Shown here one piece after another: positions 11,090-20,864 of a DNA stretch of 64,000 nucleotides. Numbering within the stretch: the stretch's first letter is position 1; each line of letters begins with the position of its first letter. Under the pieces are notes generated by a model. The model saw nothing but the letters and a program-made list of their open reading frames with translations. It did not search any database and had not been told where the DNA came from. The DNA is from Faecalibacter sp. LW9 (lineage in GTDB: Bacteria > Bacteroidota > Bacteroidia > Flavobacteriales > Weeksellaceae), in the NCBI RefSeq assembly GCF_034661295.1, contig NZ_CP141062.1, forward strand, positions 2,294,001-2,358,000. Direction: 5' to 3'. The translations under genes were made by a program, and so were the position numbers.

Positions 11090-12184
11090 ATGAAAGTAAA
11101 AGATTTTACATCAGCATTAGAACAAATTGCTCCATTAAATTATGCGGAAGGTTTTGATAATGTAGGTTTATTGGTCGGAAATTATCATGATGAGGTTACC
11201 AAAGTGTTGGTATGTTTGGATACAACACCTGATGTGGTGGATGAAGCCATACGAGAAGGTGCAAACTTGATTATTAGTTTTCATCCCATTGTTTTTTCTG
11301 GTTTAAAAAAATTAAATGGAAAAACATACGTCGAACGTGCGGTGATGAAAGCCATCAAAAATGATATTAATATATACGCCACACATACGGCTTTAGATAA
11401 TTCGTTTGAAGGGGTAAATCGAGGAATTGTAAATCAATTGCAGCTAAAAAATGCACAAGTATTGATTCCAAAGAAAGATGCCATCAAAAAATTAGTGACG
11501 TATGTACCTAGTGAAAATGCTGAGCATCTAAAAAAAGCTTTATATGAAGCAGGTGCGGGGAAAATAGGTTTATATGATTCATGCGGATTTCTATTAGAGG
11601 GTAAAGGAAACTTTAGACCTTTAAAAGGTGCGAATCCAACCATTGGTACAATTGGAGCATTAGAAGAAGTCAATGAAACTCGTATAGAAGTTGTTGTTCC
11701 TCAACATGTAGAACGTCATGTTCTTTCGGCATTGTTCCAAAATCATCCATATGAAGAAGTGGCATATAGCCTAATTTCATTGGTCAACAAAAACCAATAC
11801 ATCGGATTAGGTATGATTGGTGAATTTGATAATGAGATGTCTGAAATGGAATTCATAGCTTTTGTCAAAGAAAAAATGAATACGCCTGTGATTCGTCATT
11901 CGCGTTTATTAAATAAAACAATTAAGAAAGTTGCCGTTTTAGGAGGTTCAGGTGCTTTTGCAATTCCTAATGCAATAGCGTCTGGCGCTGATGCTTATAT
12001 TACTTCTGATTTAAAATATCATGAATTTTTCTCAGCTGAAGATCAAATTATTTTAATGGATATTGGACATTACGAGTCTGAACAATTTACAATTAATTTA
12101 ATTTCTTCGTATCTTAAAGAAAAATTTAGTAATTTTGTCGTCTTTAATTCTGGAATTATTACCAATCCTGTTAATTATAGTTAA
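11090..12184 (+). CDS. Nif3-like dinuclear metal-centre protein
   Basis: A Nif3/YbgI/YqfO family protein. At 364 residues it is the long form, in which a PII/CutA-like domain (about 136-235) is inserted between the two halves of the Nif3 domain. Metal ligands are visible in SFHPIVFSG and in the C-terminal DIGHYESEQ. The family forms hexameric toroids with two metals per subunit. A link to GTP cyclohydrolase I has been proposed, but the function is unsettled. It precedes the coiled-coil gene by two bases, a pairing I remember from other flavobacteria. Confidence 0.88.
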   Translation: MKVKDFTSALEQIAPLNYAEGFDNVGLLVGNYHDEVTKVLVCLDTTPDVVDEAIREGANLIISFHPIVFSGLKKLNGKTYVERAVMKAIKNDINIYATHTALDNSFEGVNRGIVNQLQLKNAQVLIPKKDAIKKLVTYVPSENAEHLKKALYEAGAGKIGLYDSCGFLLEGKGNFRPLKGANPTIGTIGALEEVNETRIEVVVPQHVERHVLSALFQNHPYEEVAYSLISLVNKNQYIGLGMIGEFDNEMSEMEFIAFVKEKMNTPVIRHSRLLNKTIKKVAVLGGSGAFAIPNAIASGADAYITSDLKYHEFFSAEDQIILMDIGHYESEQFTINLISSYLKEKFSNFVVFNSGIITNPVNYS

Positions 12185-12186
12185 CT

Positions 12187-12972
12187 ATGTCTGAAACAAA
12201 AAATATTAAAGAAATGAGCGTTGAAGAAAAACTACGCGCATTATTCGATTTACAATTAATTGATTCACGTTTAGATGAAATCCGTAACACAAGAGGTGAA
12301 TTACCTTTAGAAGTTGAAGATTTAAAAGATGATGTGATTCAAATGGAAACGAGAATTCAAAAAATCGTTGACGAAACTAAAGGTTTGGAAGAAGAAATTA
12401 AATTAAAGAAAGAGGTTATTAAAAATGCTGAAGCTTTAATTAAGAAATATACAAAACAGCAAGATAATGTGCGTAACAACCGTGAGTTCGACGCATTAGC
12501 TAAAGAAATTGAATTCCAAGGATTAGAAATTGAATTAGCTGAGAAAAGAATTCGTGAGTTTAACATTAAAATTGAGCAAAAAAATCACGCTGTAGCTGAG
12601 GCTGAAGCAAATTTAGTTGCAAAGAAAGAACACTTATCTCACAAACAAGGGGAATTAGAAACGATCGTAAAAGACACAGAGAAAGAAGAAAATTTATTAA
12701 TTAAATTATCTGCTGAATACTCTGCTAAAATTGAAGAGCGTTTAATTCAAGCTTACAATAGAATTCGTTCTTCAGTGAAGAATGGATTAGCTGTTGTTCC
12801 AGTAGAGCGTGGAGCTTCTGCAGGATCATTCTTTACAATTCCTCCACAACGTCAAATGGACATCGCTCAACGTAAAAAAATCATTACTGATGAGCATTCT
12901 GGACGTATTTTAGTTGACTTAGAGTTAGCTGAAGAAGAAAGAGCTAAAATGGCTGAAGTTATCAAAGGGTAA
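12187..12972 (+). CDS. Coiled-coil protein with degenerate zinc ribbon
   Basis: A DUF164/CdsZ-like protein. Residues 15-190 are almost all long charged helices predicted as coiled coil. The C-terminal part corresponds to the zinc-ribbon domain (FFTIPPQRQMDIAQRK, then ITDEHSGRILVD). The ribbon cysteines of the family are absent: the usual CxxCGRIL position reads EHSGRIL. I remember the same loss in other flavobacterial homologues, so it looks like lineage-wide loss of zinc. Its role is unknown. It is coupled to the Nif3-like gene and closes the operon at a strong terminator. Confidence 0.82.
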   Translation: MSETKNIKEMSVEEKLRALFDLQLIDSRLDEIRNTRGELPLEVEDLKDDVIQMETRIQKIVDETKGLEEEIKLKKEVIKNAEALIKKYTKQQDNVRNNREFDALAKEIEFQGLEIELAEKRIREFNIKIEQKNHAVAEAEANLVAKKEHLSHKQGELETIVKDTEKEENLLIKLSAEYSAKIEERLIQAYNRIRSSVKNGLAVVPVERGASAGSFFTIPPQRQMDIAQRKKIITDEHSGRILVDLELAEEERAKMAEVIKG

Positions 12973-12993
12973 TCAACGCTAAATCATATAAAA

Positions 12994-13027
12994 AAACGCG
13001 CTTCCGATTATTCGGAAGCGTTTTTTT
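12994..13027 (+). terminator. Rho-independent terminator
   Basis: A 9-bp GC-rich stem (CGCTTCCGA/TCGGAAGCG, loop TTAT) followed by seven T residues, 20 bp past the coiled-coil gene. It ends the operon that runs from the sugar genes or from the Nif3 gene. Confidence 0.9.
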
Positions 13028-13061
13028 ATGGATTGACTTTTTTTGATAAATCGAATAAATC

Positions 13062-13093
13062 AAAAAAAGTAGAAGCTATTAGGCTTCTACTTT
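13062..13093 (-). terminator. Terminator overlapping the ndh stop codon
   Basis: The arms AAAGTAGAAGC and GCTTCTACTTT (11 bp, six-base loop) include the last codons and stop of the NDH-2 gene on the minus strand, and a T-run follows on that strand. The coding end and the terminator therefore share sequence. Confidence 0.8.
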
Positions 13094-14404
13094 ATTACGA
13101 TTTTTCGGGAATTTTCTGTAATCCTTAATGTTGTGTTTGTAATCTTTTTTCGTAGGACGAGTAATGATTCGAATAGATGTATCATCTGTAAAGAATGATT
13201 GCATCCAGTTCAAGAAAATAAATAACTTGTTACGAACGCTTAAGATTAACATTAGGTGTAAGAACATCCATGTAAACCATGCTAATAATCCTTGGAATGA
13301 GAATTGAGGTAAATCCACAACAGCGCGGAATTTTCCTACAGTTGCCATTGAACCTGGATCTGCGTATTCGAACTCAGTCCAATTTTCAATAGGCGTTCCA
13401 TGTCCTAAAGCGATAAAGTTCTTAGCTAAGTTTAACCCTTGGTTGATGGCAACATTAGCTAATTGAGGATGACCATGAGGATACTTAGGCGTTTCCATGT
13501 AAGAGATGTCACCGATAGCAAAAATGTTATCTGATCCTTTTACACGGTTGATACGGTCTACTGATAAACGGTTACCACGTTGTAAAATTTCTTTATCTGT
13601 ACCTTCTAAAACATTTCCTGTTACTCCAGCTCCCCAGATTACAGTTTTAGTTTTAATAACACGGCCATCAGCTAAAGATAAGATTTTACCATCGTATCCA
13701 GTTACACGTCCTTCAGTCCAAACGTTTACACCTAATTCTTCTAAGTACTCACGAGATTTTTTGTGAGACGCATCAGACATTGGTCCTAATAAATTTGGTC
13801 CACCTTCAATAATGTAGATGTTTAATCCTGAAAAGTCAAAATCAGGATAGTCTTTTGGAAGAATTTTAGTCTTCATTTCAGCAATCGCTCCTGCAAGCTC
13901 CACACCAGTTGGTCCTCCACCTACAATTGCAATGTTCATGATTTCTTCTAACTCTTCTGGAGTTGCAGAATAAGCACTCTCAAAGTTTGTGATCAATCTA
14001 TTCTTAAGCGTAATCGCCTCGTCTGTAGATTTCATTGGGAATGTTAATTCTTCAATTTGTTTGTTGCCAAAGAAATTTGTGGTACATCCATTGGCTAAAA
14101 CAAGGTAATCGTAAGAAAAATCTCCGATTGTTGTTTCAACTTCGTTTTTATCTTTATTGATTCCTGTTACTTCAGCTAAACGAACTTGAACATTGTTGCT
14201 TCCTTGAAATACTTTACGTAGAGGAAACGAGATGTTACTCGGTTCAATTCTTGCAGTGGCAACCTGATAGAATAAAGGTTGAAATTGATGAAAGTTATAG
14301 CGGTCTATAAGTGTAATAGAAAAGTTTGGGTTATTTTTTAATTTTCGAGCTAATCTAAGGCCTGCAAATCCAGCACCTACGATGACAATCTTTTTCTTTT
14401 CCAA
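13079..14404 (-). CDS. ndh: Type II NADH dehydrogenase
   Basis: A non-proton-pumping NADH:quinone oxidoreductase at the inner face of the inner membrane. The FAD-binding loop IVGAGFAGLRLARKL (about 7-21) and the NADH-binding loop IAIVGGGPTGVELAGA (about 160-175) are both intact, with VIWGAGVTGN and IFAIGDIS as the usual later motifs. A hydrophobic segment near residues 370-395 and a basic tail fit membrane attachment. The start is TTG at 14404; no in-frame ATG gives a complete FAD loop. It is a single gene with its own terminator. Confidence 0.9.
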   Translation of the reverse strand: MEKKKIVIVGAGFAGLRLARKLKNNPNFSITLIDRYNFHQFQPLFYQVATARIEPSNISFPLRKVFQGSNNVQVRLAEVTGINKDKNEVETTIGDFSYDYLVLANGCTTNFFGNKQIEELTFPMKSTDEAITLKNRLITNFESAYSATPEELEEIMNIAIVGGGPTGVELAGAIAEMKTKILPKDYPDFDFSGLNIYIIEGGPNLLGPMSDASHKKSREYLEELGVNVWTEGRVTGYDGKILSLADGRVIKTKTVIWGAGVTGNVLEGTDKEILQRGNRLSVDRINRVKGSDNIFAIGDISYMETPKYPHGHPQLANVAINQGLNLAKNFIALGHGTPIENWTEFEYADPGSMATVGKFRAVVDLPQFSFQGLLAWFTWMFLHLMLILSVRNKLFIFLNWMQSFFTDDTSIRIITRPTKKDYKHNIKDYRKFPKNRNKVEA

Positions 14405-14589
14405 AATTCACTTTTTTGTAAAATTACGAAGTTTATCAAGTATAATGCAACAAAATTGGCTTTTTTTTGAAATTAAATTAACTGTACCCAACTACAGCTT
14501 TGATTGATAATAAGTTGGAAAATAAGACTTTTAGGAGTTTTTTGTCATCTCATTTTTATTTCTAATTTTAAAGTCTAAATATTATTAAA

Positions 14590-15663
14590 ATGGCAAAATT
14601 ATTTGAACCTATAGAAATTAATTCCAATCTCAATTTAAAGAACAGAATCATCATGTCTCCGATGTGTCAATACTCTGCAATAGATGGCTTTCCTAATGCA
14701 TGGCATCACGTGCATTATGTATCTCGTGCAATTGGAGGAGTAGGTGCCATAATAGTTGAAGCTACTGCCGTTAGTCCAGAAGGTCGAATTTCTTATGGGG
14801 ATTTAGGAATATGGAACGACGAACAAATGGAAGCTTATTCCGATCTAATAGAAGAATTAAAAAAACACCAATGTGTTCCTGGAATACAGCTGGCACACGC
14901 AGGTCGAAAAGCAAGTTGTGGTAAACCTTGGATCGATTATCATCAAATTAAACTCAACGAAGTCAATGGATGGAAAACAGTGTCTTCAACTTCAACACCA
15001 TTTTATGAACAAGATGTTCCTCCTCAAGAATTGTCTGTGGATGAAATCAAACAAATTATAGACGATTTTAAACGAGCAGCGCAACGTGCTGTGCAAGCTG
15101 GTTTCGATATATTAGAAATTCATGCTGCTCATGGGTATTTAATCCATCAATTTTATTCTCCACTCATTAATCAGCGCACCGATGAATATGGTGGATCATT
15201 CGAAAACAGAACGCGTTTTCTAATGGAAATAGTGGATACCATTAATGCTGTAAAGCAAAATTCCTCTTTATGGGTGCGTATTTCTGCGACGGATTGGGCT
15301 CCTGGAGGTTGGGAAATTGAAGAATCAAAGCAATTGGCCTAACTTCTTGAAAGAAATGGAGTAGATGTGATAGATGTATCGACAGGAGGTGGAGTCGCTC
15401 ATCAAAAAATTGATGTGAAAAAAGAATATCAAGTTCCTTTCGCAGCTTCCATTAAAGAAATTTCAAGCATGAAAGTGGGTGCAGTCGGTTTAATAGAAAC
15501 ACCACAAGAAGCAGAATCAATTTTAGATAAAGATCAAGCAGATTTAATTTTTATTGGACGTGAATTGCTTCGTAATCCTTACTTTGCGCTTCAAGCTTCT
15601 ATCGAATTGAACGAAGACGTAAAATGGCCCAATCAATATGAAAGAAGTAAACCCAAAAAATAA
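14590..15663 (+). pseudogene. Old-yellow-enzyme NADPH dehydrogenase, nonsense-interrupted
   Basis: An NamA/YqjM-like ene-reductase reading frame of 357 codons interrupted by a TAA at 15340-15342. The upstream part has the FMN-barrel motifs IMSPMCQYSA, LAHAGRKAS, IHAAHGYLIHQFYSP and RTDEYGGS. The downstream part, in the same frame from 15367, carries VIDVSTGG and FIGRELLRNP. The break falls in the sequence SKQLA-stop-LLERNGVDVIDV, where the family has a Lys, Glu or Gln, so one base change would explain it. Everything else is full length. It is either a recent nonsense mutation or a base error. Confidence 0.85.
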
Positions 15664-15668
15664 AAAAA

Positions 15669-16058
15669 ATGTTGGGTATAAAGAAAGTTCATCATATTGC
15701 TATTATATGCTCTGATTATCAGAAATCTAAAGCGTTTTATACGGAAATATTAGGTTTAGAAACAATTCGTGAAGTTTATCGAGAGGATAGAGATTCTTAT
15801 AAATTAGACTTAGCTTTGCAAAATCAATACATTATTGAGTTATTTTCATTTCCAGATACACCACAACGATTGTCGCGACCAGAAGCATCTGGCTTAAGAC
15901 ATTTGGCTTTTGAAGTGGAGGATATTGAATATAGTATTGATTTTTTAAAATCTAAAAACATTAAGGTTGAGCCAATCCGTGTGGATGAATGGACTTCAAA
16001 ACGATTTACCTTTTTTGAAGATCCAGATGGTTTGCCTTTAGAATTATATGAATTATAA
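15669..16058 (+). CDS. VOC-family protein (glyoxalase-like)
   Basis: A small vicinal-oxygen-chelate protein of the YaeR/SMU.1112c kind. It shows the paired beta-alpha-beta-beta-beta units with VHHIAIICSDYQKSKAFY at the start and FFEDPDGLPLELYEL at the end. These hold the His and Glu metal ligands. It begins five bases after the broken reductase gene and ends two bases before the MFS gene, so the three form one operon. The substrate is unknown. Confidence 0.85.
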   Translation: MLGIKKVHHIAIICSDYQKSKAFYTEILGLETIREVYREDRDSYKLDLALQNQYIIELFSFPDTPQRLSRPEASGLRHLAFEVEDIEYSIDFLKSKNIKVEPIRVDEWTSKRFTFFEDPDGLPLELYEL

Positions 16059-16060
16059 GA

Positions 16061-17212
16061 ATGATTAAGAAAAGTTTAGTTGCTTTAGCATTAGGAGGAT
16101 TAGCAATCGGGATGACCGAATTTACAATGATGGGTGTTTTGGAAGATTTTGCTAAAGACATGAATATTTCAATTCCAAAAGCAGGAAATTTTATTTCGAT
16201 GTATGCCATGGGTGTAATGGTTGGTGCGCCAACATTGATAATGGCTACCAGCAAATTTTCACCAAAGAAAGTTTTGATGTTTTTCATGCTTTTATTTGCG
16301 ATATTTAATACTCTTTTTGTCATATCACCCAGCTATACAACATTAATTATTGCTCGCTTTTTATCTGGCTTACCTCATGGAGCATTTTTTGGTGTGGGTT
16401 CTGTTGTAGCAAGTCAATTAGCTACAAAAGGAAAAGAAGCTCAAGCTATTGCCTTCATGTTTATGGGGTTAACTGTTGCTAATTTAGTTGGTGTGCCTTT
16501 AGGTACATGGCTTGGTCAGGTATTATCGTGGCGTTATACCTTCGCGATTATTGCTTCTTTAGGATTAATTACGATGTTGGCCATTCAATTTTGGGTTCCA
16601 GATGTTAAAAATAGTAATGAAGGAAGTCTAGTAAAACAATTGTCGTTTTTTAGAAAATGGCAAGCTTGGATGTTGATTGTAATGATATCTATTGGTACGG
16701 CAGGATTATTTGCATGGATCAGTTACATTTCACCATTAATGACCGAAGTTGCAAAACTTAGTAAAGAAACTGTTCCAATTATTATGATTTTAGTAGGATT
16801 GGGAATGTGTTTTGGAAATTTGATAGGTGGAAAGGTTGCCGATTCATTATCTCCCAATAAAGCAACAATTATTTCATTTGCGAGCATGAGTATTGTATTA
16901 TTGATTGTTTATTTTACTTCTGAAATTAAAACAATGGCTTATGTAATGTCTTTCTTTACAGGACTAGTAGCATTTACCATTGGTTCTCCAATTCAAGTGA
17001 TGTTAATTAATAATGGGAAAGGTTCTGAAACTTTAGCCGCAGCAGCTGGACAAGCCAGTTTTAATATTGGAAATGCTTTAGGTGCTTTTTTAGGAGGTAT
17101 ACCTATAGCTTTAGGATATGGCTTTAATTCCCAATTATGGGTAGGAGTAGGAATGGCTTTAATTGGAGCCTTAATCGCATTTATCTTTTTAAAGTTACAA
17201 CCCGAGAAATAA
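16061..17212 (+). CDS. MFS transporter (AraJ-like)
   Basis: A 12-helix major facilitator of the AraJ/YdhP drug-efflux group. The first helix carries the family motif LAIGMTEFTMMG, and FLSGLPHGAFFGVGSVVA is the helix 4 signature. It is full length at 383 residues, in the inner membrane, and probably a proton-driven exporter. It is the last gene of the reductase-VOC-MFS operon and is followed by a hairpin terminator. Confidence 0.88.
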   Translation: MIKKSLVALALGGLAIGMTEFTMMGVLEDFAKDMNISIPKAGNFISMYAMGVMVGAPTLIMATSKFSPKKVLMFFMLLFAIFNTLFVISPSYTTLIIARFLSGLPHGAFFGVGSVVASQLATKGKEAQAIAFMFMGLTVANLVGVPLGTWLGQVLSWRYTFAIIASLGLITMLAIQFWVPDVKNSNEGSLVKQLSFFRKWQAWMLIVMISIGTAGLFAWISYISPLMTEVAKLSKETVPIIMILVGLGMCFGNLIGGKVADSLSPNKATIISFASMSIVLLIVYFTSEIKTMAYVMSFFTGLVAFTIGSPIQVMLINNGKGSETLAAAAGQASFNIGNALGAFLGGIPIALGYGFNSQLWVGVGMALIGALIAFIFLKLQPEK

Positions 17213-17238
17213 AATTATTTCTTCAGCAATATCAACAG

Positions 17239-17268
17239 AAGTTGTGTGGTCTCACACAACTTTTACTT
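17239..17268 (+). terminator. Terminator after MFS gene
   Basis: An 8-bp stem GTTGTGTG/CACACAAC with loop GTCT, extended by A-T pairs and followed by TTTTACTTTTT. It separates the MFS operon from the two-component remnants. Confidence 0.7.
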
Positions 17269-17270
17269 TT

Positions 17271-17278
17271 TATCTTTG
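17271..17278 (+). promoter_or_regulatory. Promoter -7 box TATCTTTG before the broken LytT gene
   Basis: An exact TAnnTTTG match 33 bp upstream of the GTG start at 17312. The promoter seems intact although both downstream genes are decayed. Confidence 0.5.
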
Positions 17279-17311
17279 TGGCCAAATTTCATAAAACCTT
17301 AACTAATTATA

Positions 17312-18090
17312 GTGTTTAAAGCCTTAATTATCGTTGATGAATTTCCTGCACAAGAAGGTCTAAATAAATTAATCCACCATTCTAAACTGGAATTATTTAA
17401 AGAAATACTGGTGGCTAGTTCTGTGAATGAGGGGGTAGAACTTATTCGTGAACATCAACCCGAATTAATGTTTTTGGATATTAATATGCTTAATGAATAT
17501 GGGGTTAAATTATTTGATTATTTCGATAAGATAAGCTTTGATGTCATCTTCACTACGGCTCACTCAGATTATATTATGGACTCCATTAATAATTGGGGAT
17601 GTTTAGGTTATTTAATTAAACCTATTTCCATATTAGAATTAAAAAATGTCCTTCATCGCTTTAAATAAAAAATTCAAGTTCAATTGATTTAAATTTGATG
17701 AATCTGAAGATGATGAAAATGATCACGAACAGTCCATCAAACAAACATTAAATCAACAATACGGTGTATTAGTTTTTGTTTCTGTAAATGAAATGATTTT
17801 TATTAGAATTGAAGATATTATTTATTGTAAGGCTTCAGACAATTACTGTGAAATTAAGACTACTCAGAAGTTATTTTACAATTTCTAAACCTTTGAAAAA
17901 GGTGGAAAAAACAATTGATCGTACCTCTTTTTTACGTGTACATCGTTCTTATTTGGTGCATATTAAATACGCAGTTCGTTTAGATAAAAAAATTAATACG
18001 CTGTTCTTGATGGATGATTGCAATAGTACAGAAATTTTAATTCCCGTTACAGCTTCAGGTCTAAAGATTTTAAATCATGTGGTTGCGTAA
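17312..18090 (+). pseudogene. LytTR response regulator, broken
   Basis: Remains of a LytR/AlgR-type response regulator. The receiver part (17312-17668, GTG start) keeps MFLDINML, FTTAHSDY and YLIKPISILEL. The LytTR DNA-binding part is present, but in two other frames: IRIEDIIYCKASDNYCEIK is read in the frame of 17811, and FTISKPLKKVEKTIDRTSFLRVHRSYLVHI in the frame of 17809. At least two frame changes are needed, one between 17668 and 17760 and one near 17875 in a T-run. Its end overlaps the kinase start by 14 bp, the ancestral operon arrangement. Confidence 0.85.
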
Positions 18091-19784
18091 ATTATTCATC
18101 TTCTTTAGTATTCTTTTTTATCATTTAGGATATGCTCAAAGTATTGTGGCCGATCTATACACCAGTGACAGTGGACTTGATTCGAACGAAATTTTAAAAA
18201 TCTTTCAAGATTCCCGTCAAACATTATGGGTTACTACACGTTATGGTACCTATGTGAAAGAAATGAATCATTTTCGTCGTATAGACCGTTTTAATAAAAT
18301 TCAATTTAGTAAAGTAAGAGATATTAAAGAGGATCAAAATAAAAACTTATGGTTTGCAAGCTATGGTCACGGTATTGTTTTTTTAATGGTTCGGTTACAA
18401 GGTTATTGACATAAAAAGACGATTTGCTCACCAATCGCTTTCAAAATCTTTATCTTTTTAAAAATAAAATTTATGCTGGTGGATATAAGGGCGTCGTATC
18501 TATTGATCCCAACACGTTTGAAATAAAAAATTATCACGTTCCTCCATCGTTTAAACATACGATAGACATCAATAGTTTTGTTGAAATGAAGGGTGAATTG
18601 TTTATCACGACCTTAAATCATGGTGTGTTTAGAGTCGATAAGAATGGACTCCATCAATTCAGTTATTTTACACCTATCTTATCGTCATTTTCATTTGATA
18701 ATAAAATTCTATTTTCATCAAATAAAGGGGCTACCATTTTCAATCAAAATCAGTTATTAACCGATAAAACTATTTTTAGAGAAAGAGAATTTCCTGTTAT
18801 CTGGGATTATTCCTTGTAAAATATTCTTACAAGTATAAATATCGTTATCGATTAAATCCCAATGAATCCTGGAGTGAATATTTTACCGAAGAATCCATTG
18901 AATTTAATTCATTAAAATATGGGAATTATCATCTAGAGTTGGAAATTACTGATCTTACCGGTGGAATTAAAACCATTTTACTATTGCTAGAGATTAAAAT
19001 CGATCCTCCATTTTATTTGAACATCTATTTTATTGCTGGTAATATTTTATTAATTGTGCTTATATTACTATTGTTATATCGTCGTAAGATTAAAAATATT
19101 AAGTTAATCAATGATTTAAAAATTAATCTAATTGTTGAAATTAATAAAGCTGAAAAAAAACGTATTTCATTAGAAAAAAAAATTATCTGAAGTACGTTTG
19201 ATGGCTTTACAAAGTCAAATGAACCCGCATTTTATCTTCAATATATTAAATTCAATATTATATTATAGATAACGATGTCGATAATGCATTCGAATATTTA
19301 AGTCGTTTTACTACATTAATCCGTAAAATGTTAGATCTGTCCTGCAAGTTATCTATTTCATTAATAGAAGAGATAAAATTCCTTGAGCTTTATGTACAAG
19401 TAAAGAATTTTAGATGCAAGAATAAAATTAATTTTAGTGTGTATACGGATCCGGAAATGCATTTGCATGAAATCATGTTTCCTCCCATGTTATTGCAACC
19501 TTTATTAGAAAATTCAATAGTTCATGGATTTGATACCACGAAAGAGAACAACACCATTTCGGTTCATTTTGAAAAAGAAGAAGATTATTTACACATTATT
19601 ATAGATGATAATGGACGAGGATTAGTTGCGTCTGAAAAATCAAATAAATTACATGAATCTAAAGGATTTAAAAATTATCCGAGATCGTTTAAAATTATTC
19701 AATCAGGAAAATGCCAATTTTGTAGAAATACATGAAAGAAATCCGAAAACAAGGGCTATTGTGAAAATAAAATTACTGAATTAA
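18077..19784 (+). pseudogene. Two-component-propeller LytS-type sensor kinase, broken
   Basis: Remains of a membrane histidine kinase. A signal peptide (residues 1-20, ending YAQ) leads into propeller repeats (ILKIFQDSRQTLWVTTRYG, IKEDQNKNLWFASYGHG). Next come part of a Y_Y_Y domain (LNPNESWSEYF), a membrane helix (about 19020-19080), the H-box region MALQSQMNPHFIFN and the ATPase motifs LLQPLLENSIVHG and DDNGRG. The pieces lie in different frames (breaks near 18410, 18820, 19190, 19255 and 19680). The propeller is far shorter than the 12 to 14 blades usual for the family, so internal deletion is likely. Confidence 0.85.
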
Positions 19785-19889
19785 ATAATTATAAATGAAA
19801 TTCACCCGAATAAAATCGTCATTCACCTTTAGAAAAATACATTTAACGAAATGAGACATGATTTATTATATTAGGACAAATAACCGCTA

Positions 19890-20043
19890 TATATTTGCAT
19901 CACTAAATTACATCAGTAAACAACAATCTACCAACAAGCTGTAATGGAGCTATAATAAGCATTAATTTAACTTATAAGGGATAAGGCTTTAACCCCAACA
20001 ACTAAACCTAAAAAGCTACGACCTCTATCGTAGCTTTTTTTAT
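19890..20043 (+). ncRNA. Candidate small RNA with promoter and terminator
   Basis: TATATTTG at 19890-19897 is an exact -7 box. Some 105 bp downstream starts a strong terminator (20009-20043, stem AAAAAGCTACGA/TCGTAGCTTTTTT). The sequence between has no open frame worth calling, so an independent transcript of about 140 nt is likely. It could instead be a leader for the SDR gene at 20099, but that gene has its own -7 box after the terminator. No known RNA family was recognised. Confidence 0.5.
20009..20043 (+). terminator. Rho-independent terminator
   Basis: A 12-bp stem with a loop of about six bases and seven T residues. It ends the candidate small RNA or the transcript of the broken kinase gene. 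Confidence 0.85.
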
Positions 20044-20057
20044 TGTATAATTGTTCT

Positions 20058-20065
20058 TAAATTTG
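20058..20065 (+). promoter_or_regulatory. Promoter -7 box TAAATTTG for the SDR gene
   Basis: An exact TAnnTTTG match 33 bp before the ATG at 20099 and downstream of the terminator, so the SDR gene is transcribed on its own. Confidence 0.5.
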
Positions 20066-20098
20066 GGTCTAATTAGAATAAAAAATACAGAAATTATC

Positions 20099-20818
20099 AT
20101 GCAATCTTTACAAGGGAAAAATGCTTTAATTACAGGGGGAAGCCGTGGATTAGGGAAAGCTGTAGCAATTGCTTTAGCAAAAGAAGGAGTAAATGTAGCG
20201 ATCACAGGTCGTAACATTGCATCATTAGAAGAAACTGTGGCTGAAATCAAATCTTTAGGTGTGAATTCTGCTTATGCATCTTTTGATGTTTCTGATAAAA
20301 ATGAAGTGAAATCTGGTATTGAAAATCTTACGGGTAACTTTGGTACATTTGATATTTTAGTAAATAATGCCGGGATTGCCGCTTTTGGAGGTTTCTTAGA
20401 AATGGAAGAAGATCAATGGGAAGATATTGTGAAAACAAATTTATTTGGACCATACTATGTTTCTAGAGCTGTTGTTCCTGGAATGATTGAAAAGAATGGA
20501 GGTGACATTATTAATGTTTCATCTACTGCTGGTTTAAAAGGAAATGCAGTAACTTCAGCATATTCAGCATCTAAGGCAGGTTTAATTGGTTTATCAGAAT
20601 CATTAATGTTCGAATTAAGAAAGAAAAATATTCGTGTAGCGACATTAACTCCAAGTACAATTGCGTCTGATATGTCAAAAGACGTATTAAAAATTACGGA
20701 TGGTAATCCTGAAAAAGTTTTACAACCAGAAGATTTCGCAGAACTAATCGTTGACATTTTAAAATTCAACAAACGTGCGATGTTAGCTTCTGCTTCAATT
20801 TGGTCGACAAACCCTTAA
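20099..20818 (+). CDS. Short-chain dehydrogenase/reductase
   Basis: A classical SDR resembling 3-oxoacyl-ACP reductase (FabG-like). It has the cofactor loop TGGSRGLGKA (about 12-21), NNAGIA, and the catalytic Ser (INVSSTAG) and YSASKAG. I take the ATG at 20099 (239 residues), because the frame upstream of it crosses the promoter box and adds nothing conserved. Substrate unknown. The IS element begins nine bases after the stop codon, so the gene is intact but its own terminator may have been displaced. Confidence 0.88.
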   Translation: MQSLQGKNALITGGSRGLGKAVAIALAKEGVNVAITGRNIASLEETVAEIKSLGVNSAYASFDVSDKNEVKSGIENLTGNFGTFDILVNNAGIAAFGGFLEMEEDQWEDIVKTNLFGPYYVSRAVVPGMIEKNGGDIINVSSTAGLKGNAVTSAYSASKAGLIGLSESLMFELRKKNIRVATLTPSTIASDMSKDVLKITDGNPEKVLQPEDFAELIVDILKFNKRAMLASASIWSTNP

Positions 20819-20828
20819 TCATAAATTA

Positions 20829-20864
20829 AAAGAGGCTGTCTCAAAAGACAGTCTCTTTTTTTTT
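20829..20864. terminator. Left-end hairpin of the IS
   Basis: The left end reads AGAGGCTGTCT-CAAA-AGACAGTCTCT followed by eight T residues. It would terminate rightward transcription entering from the SDR gene, while also forming the transposase-binding terminal repeat. Confidence 0.6.
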
